Origin: Gyrodactylus bullatarudis
Lineage: Eukaryota > Platyhelminthes > Monogenea > Gyrodactylidea > Gyrodactylidae
Assembly: GCA_012064415.1 (NCBI GenBank)
Contig: SSNU01000067.1
Location: 73,846-137,845 of the forward strand
Direction of reading: 5' to 3'
Length of the DNA: 64,000 bases
Shown: in pieces, positions 12,266-21,522 of the stretch
Layout: every line of letters starts with the position of its first letter
Numbering within the stretch: position 1 is the first letter of the stretch
Program-made: the position numbers and the translations under genes
The notes under the pieces: generated by a model
What the model was told of the DNA's origin: nothing
The model's database searches: none
What the model saw: only the letters and a program-made list of their open reading frames with translations

Positions 12266-15200
12266 ATGAATTATTCCAATAAAGCCAAAGTAGTCGCACT
12301 TATTAGTGGAGGAAAAGACAGTATATATAGTTTAATGGAATGTCTTAGATTCAACCATGAAATTATATGTCTTGCTAATCTCCGTCCTCCTTTAGATGAT
12401 AATGGGAAGTAAATTAATGCATAAAAACTCAAAACTTAGTTCTATAGAAATAGACAGTCCTATGTATCAAAGTGTCGGTAATGAGGGAATCGAATTGATT
12501 GCAAAATCTTTTGACCTTCCTCTAATCCAACATGAAATGAATACGAAAGAAATTGAATTTGATTCAATGAACTTGGGCGAAAATTATCAAGAAGAACTCA
12601 AGGATTTGATTTGTCTATTAACAAAAGTTAAAACAAGATTTCCTCAATTGACCGCTGTGTGTTCTGGAGCCATTTTATCCGATTATCAGAGAATTCGCGT
12701 GGAACGTGTCTGCTCTCATTTGGGCCTCCTTTCATTTTCCTATTTGTGGATGCGAAATCAAAATGAACTCTTGAATTCCATGATAAAGTCACAGATTAAA
12801 GCCATCATTATTAAAGTTGCAGCTTGTGGTCTTAAACCGGAAAATTTCCTAGGGAAGGAGTTGTCATTCGTTCAAAATGACCTTGTGGAATTATCCACTT
12901 CACCGTATCAGATCAACGTTTGTGGAGAAGGTGGTGAGTTTGAGTCGTTTGTCCTCCACTGTCCCATTATGAAGAAGGAGCTTCTTATCAAGCATCCAAT
13001 CAAGATTAATGTTCATTCAAAGAATTCCTTCGAAGAAGTTGCCTATTGTCAGTTGGACGAATTAAGGCTGGGTGAAATTTCCCCAGAATCTTTTGTATTC
13101 TACAATCCCTTTCCAAATAACTGTGATCTTGAAGAGATTATCCAGGAAATAACGTCTACAAATCCTACATGCATTCAGATATACAACAACTTCAAGTGTA
13201 TTTATCACTCACGAATAGTTCATATCGAAGAAGAGGCCTGCCTTGAAGAGGAGCTGATTAAAGTTTTTAATGAAATAAATCTGAACAAAAAGATTGTAAT
13301 CCATTGTATTATCACAATAAATCAACACAATGAAAATGTAAAAATGGCAGAACACCAGCTAAACTCAACTATATCAAGAATCATTGATCATTTCGACCAA
13401 TTACCCATGACTTTGAATTACCTTTTTGTTACAGCAGAGAAGAGTAAAAAAACTCTGTACACTTGCAATTTTATTTTTTGTGATAAAAGTTTTGAGGTGA
13501 AAGCTTTCAGATATCGTTCAGTTTCATGTTTTGTACCAGCCTCAGTTAATGGGGCATCTCAAATGATTTCTCTAGTAGATCCAAAGTCCAATGAATTGGC
13601 CAAAAGTTATTTCTTCAGTGGATCTGCCGGAGTACTCCCAGAAACCATGAAAGGGTCAAAGGATGACTATAATTTACAATTTCTTCTCGCACTACGTCAT
13701 CTTTATCGTCTAATCCGCGTGAGTTACATTTATTGGTTTTACTTTTAACTTAATTATTTTCTGTAACCTGAAACTTTGGCCGACTATCCTTTAGAATACT
13801 TCTATACATTATTATTATTAACAATTTTCATTCTTAAAATTTCCCCTTGCAGTGTATTTAACTTATATTTTCGAGGTGCATATGAATAATAGTTCATAGT
13901 TATATTTTTGTTTGTAGGTTTTCTGTATACTCGAGTTGGGATTTCAGTTTCTATTCTCATTAGTTTCATATCTAGAAAATTAAGAGAGTTATCTTCCTCT
14001 TTTTCTGTTGTCAGTTTTATGGTTCTATACTCTTTTCCTATTTTAGATATAGCTATACTTATTTGTCGATTAGTCGTCTTTGTTATTACTAAATAGTCAT
14101 CTAAGTACCTTATGAGTAATTTTGGCCTAATTTCCTTAATAAGCATATTATCTATTCTAGTCATAAATATATTCGCTATTGTTGGAGATAAAGGATTTCC
14201 CATAGCTAAACCAAATTTTTGAACATAAAACTTTTGATTAAATCTAAAAATAGTAGCATTTAGACATATTTTAGAAGCTTTAATCACAAAATCTTTTTTC
14301 TGGTTGTTCAAATCTCCAGGAAAAGTTAGAATATCATTCAACACATCCAGGGCTTGATCAACTGGAATGTTAGTATACATAGACTCTACATCTAAACTAT
14401 ATAATTTTTCATAATTATTCATATTTACCTCTTTTATCCTATCTTTTGCAGAGTATGAGTTGGTAACACAATGTTTCATATGTTCACCAATTCTGCTTTC
14501 CTCAAGTAACTCATTGATTTTTGTTCCTAAATTATGTGCAGATGTATTTTTTGTATTAATTATTATTCTCAAAGGCTTATTTTCCTTATGAATTTTAAGT
14601 AAACCAAAACAACCACTACATTTATTTGTTTTAGGAAAAATCTCTGGGTAAAATCTAATTAAACAAAAGGGGGAGTCTAATTTTTCATCCATAGATAAAA
14701 GTACTAGGATATTTTAACATGAATTCAGTATCTCAACAAGAATTTATTCAATGAAATCTATCTTGAATGAATTTTCTCTTAAAATTATATTAAATTACTA
14801 TCAAAAACAATTAAGAACTTCCTATTTTAGTGCTGACCATGATTAATAAAAAATTCTCTCTTTTTATTGGTTGAAACAAGATTCACTGAATGAACCAATT
14901 AAAGGAGAGAATTTATAAAACTTGAGAAAACCTGATACTACAAACTAGGAAAAATCAAGCACAAGTAAGCATAATTTAAAATAATGTATCATATAAGAAA
15001 GCTAGAGGATAAAATTTCCTACCGTAAACTCGGATAAAATTTGGAATATCTTTTTTCGTTTAGAAGCAAATTGGATTTTTGTGCCAAAATTTTTACCAAT
15101 TATTTATTTTAAAATTTATATTCTACAGCTTCTTTTGAAAAGCTAACCATGTCTTGGGATACATAAAAATACAGCCATTATGTTCAAAATTTATTCTACT

Positions 15201-18200
15201 TTCAGATGATATAAAATTTATTGCTCAAATGATTATAATCTTTTATTAAATTGCAAAAGTTTAAGAGGTGTTTTTCGAAATTTCAAAAATTTGGTTTTTG
15301 CCCATTATCTTAGCTCACAGACAGCCAAAAATTTTTAAATACCAGATTCGTGATCAGCGTAAAATTTTACATCAGATTTTTATATCTAGAATAAAATACT
15401 TTTTAAAAAAATATTCAATCTCTATCAGTGGAATTATTCAAGAATAAATGCAAGCTGAAAAAACACCAAAACTCTCCATTAAATAGCAATAGTGGAGAGA
15501 AAAGTGAAAAAGCTCACATAGGCCAAGGTAGTTGAAGATTATAGGAATAGTTTTTCTGAACACATAGACTGGGTTTGTATTGATTGATAAAGAATTTCTC
15601 CTTTGCCCATACATCTATGCTGTCATTCCCAGGGTTTTTGTATAAAACGGAAAAATTTGAAATTGAAGCTACGTGGTTTTCCTGCTTAAGATGTCTAGTA
15701 ACCGCGGTATCCTGATGTAGGTGATCATTCGATTTTGTTCAACTTCCAAGGGGGTTCACCTGTATAATTTTTTGCAAAACTCATTCAAATAGAGAATTTT
15801 ATTCATAGAGAAATCCATAATTTTTTCTAAATTCAAAGATATTTCCATCTTTATAAATCATTAAATAAACTCGAAAGGTGTGAAAAATAAATTAAGAAAT
15901 TATTAGATGAGAACAAATCGAGATTAGAAACAGAAAGGTTGAACTGCATAAAAGATACGAAGCTTAATTTTTTTAGTACGAATTAACAGGGATTGCTCTG
16001 CTAATTGACACTGAAATTATTAAGCATACACTAGAGATGTAACAAATTTTTCAACCTATTTTAAAAACCAACTCAAATGATAATACTATGAGTTCTTAAC
16101 ATTATTTCATATAAGATCAAGTATCAAAATTCTCGTCTGTGATAATATTCAAGTTTAAAGATCAGACTTTTTTAAAAATGCCGCTAGATTTTCAATGAAT
16201 TTTTACTAGGTTTTCACTAAAATTTGAATATCTTTTTTGCTGATAAGGCTTCAAGTTTTTTAAATGAAAATAGTATCAGAATCATGTTAAGATCATTTCT
16301 GTTAAATTTTGTTATACCACTATGCATACAAGAGAATTAAGGGAAAATGGGCAATGCACGACTATGCATGGGATTGCGAACGAATTTTCAGTTAATTTAG
16401 ATCTCACACATCGTTGTTATCAAAATTATATGTGGAAATTTCACGGAAAACTTTGATTTAAAAAAGGTTACATCTCTAGCATACACTTGGTCTAATCCGA
16501 TGTATTCCCCTCTGCCCTTTCAGTACGAATTAGCAGAGCAATCCCTGATAATTTATTACTTAAGTACGAATAAGCTACAACATATTCACTTTTATTTTAC
16601 AAAATATTACTCTTGAGACATGTTTAAAAAATTTACTACTATTTCATTGAAATTTTGTAATATTCAACAAGACAATGTATTAATTTCAATCAACTATAAT
16701 ATAACGTGGGTATATTGATATGGCATTAAATATCGAAACCCATCAGTTAATTGGGAAAAGTTTGAATTATAAATCAAAACCTCATATAACATAAAATTTA
16801 TTATCATTTTAGCTAGATTAGGCGAATCTGCTTAAAAATGCACATTTTTATATCAAAAATAGAATCTTCTACATTATTACATTAGCTTTGTTCAATGAAC
16901 AAGAATATAAATGTTATCTCATTTTGGAATTGATATTGCTGAGATAACTCTCAACAACAGCACGGGTAACAGCAGCAGTTGCATCCCTGTGAATAACAGT
17001 TACAATTGCCATAGCCACATCCACAACCATAGCATCCATTGGTATTACACCCACATCCTCCTGTACCTCCGTTATTGCACCCGCAGTAGTTATCACAGCA
17101 ACCACCTGACCAATCTGATGTACAGGTATCACAACCGCTACAATAAGAACAGCAGCAGTCACAAGAACTGCAACAATCATTCTCACAATTCCATGGACAA
17201 TAGCCCTGGTTGTATCCGCCTCTTAAAATAGATGCGTTAAATTTTGAGTAAATTCTTAGATTTTTTAATATTAAAAGTTTCATCAAAGGCTTATTCCATA
17301 GATTCAACTTCAATGAATTTAGTTTTTGAATGAATTAATCAAACTAATTTAGGAATGAAAAATATTATCAAGTTTAAGAGTGATATCCAGCTCCTTTGAG
17401 AATATTGTTAATCAAAATTGATCATTTACTCACCCATAGCCGCCGTATCCAAACATTCTTCTCAATAAATATCCAAAATAAAATTTCCCCTTTATTCGGT
17501 AACACAGAAAATTCAACTAGAATACAAATCAAACTGTTTTCAGTTTTCTTCTTGTCCAAAGTTATTCGTTCACTCTCTTCATTCGACTGAGAACCATATT
17601 TTGCACTTGCTAGAGTTAGACATGGTAGTACTCGAAAATGAATCTTTTCTCAGTGCATTTTTGGTACCTCGTTGTGTACCTTGGCCGGAAAGTGTAAAAA
17701 ATTAAAGCAAACTTTCAAAAGAAAGAGACTGTACAAATTATATTCAACTCTTTACATTCGATTACAGTGACGCAAGAAATGATGTTACAAATTTTATCCG
17801 AGTTTATTATAGGAAAATAGTTTATACAGGTTTTCTCAAATTTTAGAAATTCTCTCTCCTGATTGGTTTATTCAGTGAATCTTGTTTCAGCCAATAAGAA
17901 TCGAGAATTTTTCTTCATCATCTACATTTTTCATAGTTTTTAAAAGATTTTTTTACCTTGAAGATAATAATTTGAAACTAACTGGAAGTTTTATTTTAAT
18001 CTGAAAATTAATCGATCTTTTATACTTGTATTCTGTTTACTGTTTTTCAGGATCAAAATAGATGATTAATGACAGGTATTGTATCCTCAAAATTTCATTG
18101 ATTTTCAAACAGTAAAAAAGATTATAATATCAAAGTTTGATATATACACGATGATGAGTTGATTCCTGATATCTCTTTAATGAAATCTGATTGTGTTCCT

Positions 18201-19317
18201 TAAAATCAAAATTTCTCAGTTATCAGAAATCTCAGTGAAGAAAAAATGATACCAGTTAATTTGTATTGAAATTCATCATAGCAGAATTATTGCCCCAATA
18301 ATAACTAAATGCTGGAGTTAACTCAAACTGTTTAATGCAAAAATTGCTATTCATGTCTTCTAACGAGTAGTGTAAGGAAAATTTATCATCATTTATTATT
18401 TTTAATTTTCTAGTTTCTTCAAAATTCAGTGTTTGCTACTCTTTTTTGATGCTCAACTTATTCCTAATAATTATTGAAAATTATCAATAGGATTTTTTAG
18501 ACTGCGTAATAAGCTAGGGTGAAATTGTTAACCTCATATTAGGACCAACTTTTCTGATAGAACTATCAATTCTAAGCATTATTTTGTATTGAAGCCTGTG
18601 TCGTTAATGATTCTCCATTATGTCATTCGGTTTTTTGTCATCCAGAATTTTTGAAATCGCCGCTCAATTTTCAATGAATTTTTACTACGCAATCACTAAA
18701 ATCCGGAATATCTTGGCCATTTAATGGACTTCCTAAGTTTTTTCTTCAAAAATAGTTAGGAGTTTCATGGTTAATTTTGTTATTTTACCATGTCCGTGGG
18801 ATATTGTGGGAAAAATGGGCAATGACATAATGGAGAATGATTTTTACGCTTTGAAATTATGCAAAACATGATCTGAGTACTAAAATTTATTAGAAAAGTA
18901 AGTCCTGTCGTAAGTTTTTCGGAGAAAAAAAAATTTCACCCTAGCTTACTGCGTAATGAGTTCCAAGCAGAGTTTTCTTAATATCCCAAGGGGAATTTTC
19001 TCTCCTAGATGGATAATTCTCAATTTTCCTGGAATGACGTCAACCTCTATGTTGTCCAGTGTTCACATGATTGTTTGAGTACCTACAAGAAACTCTTTCA
19101 TACCCACATTTGTTGTAATTTAACGAGAAATCAATGTTCCTGTCATATCGTCTGTTGGATACCTAGGTCCTTTTTGTTGGATACAAACATTGAAATTACC
19201 CCATACATTCTTGGCCAACAGTTTGAAGTCATCCAAAACAGAAACCCTCACCTTGAGAATAATGAAAAGATTTTTCTACACTTTGACAGTATCGACACTT
19301 TTGTTTTATTCAAATAA
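12266..19317 (+). CDS. DPH6: Diphthine-ammonia ligase with C-terminal RidA-like domains
   Basis: This enzyme performs the last step of diphthamide formation on elongation factor 2, an ATP-dependent amidation. Exons are 12266-12408, 12440-13718 and, with less certainty, 19009-19317; together they give 576 residues. Residues 10-20 hold the PP-loop ATP-binding motif (ALISGGKDS). Next come SAVCSGAILSDYQRIRVE-like text, where the family has its conserved CSGAI/YQR segment, and NVCGEGGEFESFV, the family's GEGGE motif. From about residue 280 the protein resembles paired RidA/YjgF domains, the architecture of the fungal and insect enzymes. The ATG at 12396 is not the real start, because it omits the PP-loop. 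Intron 1 is 31 nt and is needed to keep the frame. Intron 2 is 5.3 kb. Exon 3 is in phase and shows FSWNDVNLYVVQC, fitting the second RidA-like domain, but its membership is inferred. Confidence 0.85.
13802..14692 (-). mobile_element. Penelope-like element, reverse transcriptase part
   Basis: A 296-residue open frame carries reverse-transcriptase motifs of Penelope-like retroelements: LLKIHKENKPLRIII, YSLDVESMYTNIP, KFGLAMGNPLSPTIANIF, the catalytic RYLDDYL, and SLNFLDM. It is open throughout but lacks the N-terminal part and the GIY-YIG endonuclease part, so it is a truncated copy. It starts 83 bp past the exon 2 donor of DPH6, inside the last intron and antisense to it. Confidence 0.92.
15440..15745 (-). 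mobile_element. Penelope-like element 3' fragment (GIY-YIG end and tail)
   Basis: Read on the minus strand, this encodes a decayed version of the endonuclease C-terminus found at 47142-47372. It is followed by the tail with inverted repeat CTCTCCA...TGGAGAG (15472-15499) and the sequence after it. Similarity to other copies stops near 15440. It has the same orientation as the RT fragment at 13802 but lies upstream of it, so the two are not one colinear element. Confidence 0.8.
15987..16547. mobile_element. Candidate hAT-like MITE with CAGGGATTGC ends, interrupted by a second MITE
   Basis: The ends CAGGGATTGCTCTGCTAATT (15987 on) and its inverted copy (16528-16547) form a terminal inverted repeat starting with CAGGG, a frequent hAT start. 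I did not find a clean target duplication outside them. Most of its length is the later insertion at 16032-16478. Confidence 0.6.
16032..16478. mobile_element. hAT-type MITE, 447 bp, nested
   Basis: The inverted ends are TAGAGATGTAAC and GTTACATCTCTA. A perfect 8-bp duplication, GCATACAC, flanks them (16024-16031 and 16479-16486). A close relative lies at 57281-57734. It is inserted into the CAGGG-ended element, which gives the order of events. No coding potential is seen. Confidence 0.9.
16951..17456 (-). CDS. Small cysteine/glycine-rich protein, nested antisense in the DPH6 intron
   Basis: Two exons, 17456-17434 and 17221-16951, join in phase to 97 residues. The N-terminus is MFGYGGYGGGYNQGY; the rest is almost entirely Cys, Gly, Asn, Tyr and Ser, with many CC and CxC pairs (for example CSSCDCCCSYCSGC, and CCCYPCCC at the end). 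There is no signal peptide or membrane segment. The base composition is richer in G and C than the surroundings, and the frame ends cleanly with TGA. Such composition suits a structural protein cross-linked by disulphides, or a metal-binding protein. I recognise no named family and assign no function. It lies wholly inside the last intron of DPH6, on the opposite strand. Confidence 0.7.
17600..18500. other. DPH6 intron, no gene seen
   Basis: AT-rich intronic sequence. A short piece near 18090-18120 (CATTGATTTTCAAACAGTAA-like) recurs at about 43830 and 61100, so part of it is dispersed repeat. No ORF or exon is supported. Confidence 0.4.
18511..18947. mobile_element. MITE with 10-bp target duplication, MULE-like
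   Basis: Inverted ends AAGCTAGGGTGAAATT and AATTTCACCCTAGCTT are flanked by the identical 10-mer ACTGCGTAAT (18501-18510 and 18948-18957). Internal arms around AATGACATAATGGAGAAT form a second inverted repeat. Duplications of 9-10 bp point to the MULE/Mutator superfamily, although the TAGGG inside the end also recalls hAT. It lies in the DPH6 intron, just before the last exon. Confidence 0.75.
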
Positions 19318-19324
19318 GTTCAAC

Positions 19325-19546
19325 ATGGAAATTTTGAAAAAAAATTATTTTCAAAAACTGTATTTCAATTTTAATCAGGCCATCTTCAAAAGAGCCTTTA
19401 ATTTAAACACTAAGTTTAATGATGAAATAAAAAAATTATTCCAAAATCTGAATAAAGTAACTATAATTCCACTTGAAGTCGGAAGAAAAAGATTGCTGAC
19501 CTATGATAAGTCAATTGATGCATTTCTGACAGTCCCAGGGTTATGA
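19325..19546 (+). CDS. Short ORF 7 nt downstream of the DPH6 stop, unrecognised
   Basis: A 73-residue open frame starts at an ATG 7 nt after the inferred DPH6 stop codon. It is rich in Lys, Asn and Phe and ends with KVTIIPLEVGRKRLLTYDKS and a short tail. There is no membrane segment or known motif. Its C-terminal half looks protein-like. It could be a separate small gene, part of a dicistronic unit, or chance. Confidence is low. Confidence 0.25.
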   Translation: MEILKKNYFQKLYFNFNQAIFKRAFNLNTKFNDEIKKLFQNLNKVTIIPLEVGRKRLLTYDKSIDAFLTVPGL

Positions 19547-19935
19547 ACACACTGAACTCCCATTAATCCCGACCTTATATTAATGAATTCCACTGACCAG
19601 TGCTCAGGTCAGTTTTCATGCATAATTTGATCTAGGGAATTCGAAATCCTTGGTTCATAACCCGAAATAGAATTCAAATGTCAATGATTATTTTACTAAA
19701 GCTGATTTGAAGTTATAATTGATGACTTTCTTCGGTCCGAAAATCAGTACCTTCAACAGTAGCTATGGAGGACACATTTATTTTAATTACTCATTTCAAA
19801 ATTGATTTTCTGGATTCTTCAAAGGAACAAACTTAGGATCAGACCAGAATACTTTCTTAACCCTTTCAAGAGGTACGCCCTATATCGGGAATCTTCAGTT
19901 ATTACGCAGGTCCGAACAATATCAAATAATCTACA

Positions 19936-20490
19936 TTCAACTTCCTAAAAATAGTATATAAAGAAGAGGAACTGACTAAAAGATTTTAAACCCCTCTACT
20001 AATGAGTAATGAGACGAAATTAATTTTTTTCTCCCAAGTCAATACACTTAGAGTGCTCCTATCTTTCTTATTTCAAGCTCAAATTTGTATCATCTATGTC
20101 TAGCTCTCTATTACCAGAATGGTTTATATAGTCAAAAAGGGGTCTGGGATGACCCAGTGGGAAAGAGTACGACGTAGTTGTTTGCCTTAGTAGATAGAGG
20201 GGTAAGTTGAAAAAATCCGAAATTGGTTTCAAGTTCGATTACAACTGCTCCAAGGCAATATTTTAGAACGGAAATTACCCAGCTGACTCAACTTTTGATT
20301 CTGCATCGAATAGTGTTTAATTTAATGAGTTTGGATTCAAAATCATGTAGTTGGTTATTTTAAAAGAGATGACTCAGAAAAACATTCTGGTAATAGAGAG
20401 CTAGACATAGATGATACAAATTTCAAAGTGCATCTTTTAGTCAGTTCCTCTTCTTCATATACTATTTTTAGGAAGTTGAATGTACTTTAT
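19936..20490. repeat. Foldback element with tRNA-like promoter boxes in its centre
   Basis: Outer arms at about 19936-19986 and 20438-20487, and inner arms at about 20086-20130 and 20380-20425, are inverted copies of each other; the right side has lost some sequence between the arms. Between the inner arms, about 20150-20280, lies a tRNA-like pair: an A-box-like TGACCCAGTGGG and a B-box-like CAAGTTCGATTAC. It may be a SINE-like or polymerase III-transcribed unit trapped in a foldback. No ORF is seen. Confidence 0.6.
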
Positions 20491-20701
20491 CTTATCTTTT
20501 GATAATATAACCAAGATTAGTAAAATTTGGTTTTCGTCTACTTATTAGTAGATGAGAGGTTCAATAAAAAAGTTTCCTTCTTAAATGGGATCGAGGGGAT
20601 TCTTACTGAATGGAATTCCGATTAGAATCTCATTCAGAATCGTTGTATATCAATTTCGAGTCCTTTTCTTGATAGGTTTCCTTATCGTCTCGATAGCATA
20701 T

Positions 20702-21306
20702 TAGGGCGGTCAGAAAATAGCAATAATTTCACAAAAAATAGCATTTTCATACTGAAAATAGCAATTTTTAGCGAAATTGAACCAAATTTCCCCATTTTAA
20801 ATATTCAAATAGAATAGTTTTTATTATTTGAATGTACACTGGAATATTTGATGAAACTATTTTTCTCTTGTTATAACTAGGATTCTGTATACAATGTACC
20901 CATTCATACGATGAAAACCTATGACCAGTGAAAATCAATGATTCACTCTGATTGGTTTAAAAATAATTATGCAATAATATTCGAGTTGAATCAAAAACTT
21001 TCTTCGTTTCTATAGAAGTTAACAGGCTTCAATTTGTTCGTAATTTTTATATCTGGTTATCTGAGAGATTTGATGTCGTTTTTAGACAATGATTTCATCA
21101 TGGATATGAAATAAAGGCTTTTTATTTGTATGTTTGGTGAGCAAATTAAGAAGCTTAAAATAGCAGATTTTGAAAGATAGCAAGATTATTTCAGAGATTA
21201 AAACTGAGACAAAAGCTTGCCTTGCATCATTCTAATCAGATTTCATTGCTATACTAAGACATCATAACATACTAAAAATAGCAAAAACAGCATTTTGACC
21301 GCCCTA
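20702..21306. mobile_element. hAT-like MITE, 605 bp
   Basis: The ends are TAGGGCGGTCA at the left and TGACCGCCCTA at the right. The interior repeats AAAATAGCA many times. The ends resemble the TAGGGCGACCA ends of the element at 57814-58269. The flanking 8-mers (TAGCATAT and TTTAAAAT) do not match, so the target duplication is lost or the element has rearranged. Confidence 0.7.
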
Positions 21307-21522
21307 TTTAAAATCATACATAAATTATTGAGTTTTAGGAGATGGAATAAGTGAAATGCTAAGCCAAGAATTCATGTTCAGATCTACCTTTAGTTAATAA
21401 CTAATAGTTGTTTTGACTCAAAATTTTTATTTTTCTGTTATCTTCAAGAGAGAAACTCAAATTTGAAAAAAATGAAACCTTTTAATATTTTTAGTAACAA
21501 TAGAAATAACAAGATCTTTTAT

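Noticed and set aside
12396..13748. 450-residue frame starting at ATG 12396 as the complete DPH6
   Set aside because: It lacks the PP-loop ATP-binding motif, which is encoded just upstream (12266-12408) and joins in phase over a 31-nt intron. The end at 13748 is also read-through past a donor.
16911..17231. Plus-strand His/Asn/Ser-rich ORF
   Set aside because: It is the antisense reading of the Cys/Gly-rich gene; the repetitive composition is forced by the other strand.
20694..21314. 8-bp target duplication for the hAT-like element at 20702-21306
   Set aside because: Flanking 8-mers TAGCATAT and TTTAAAAT do not match.
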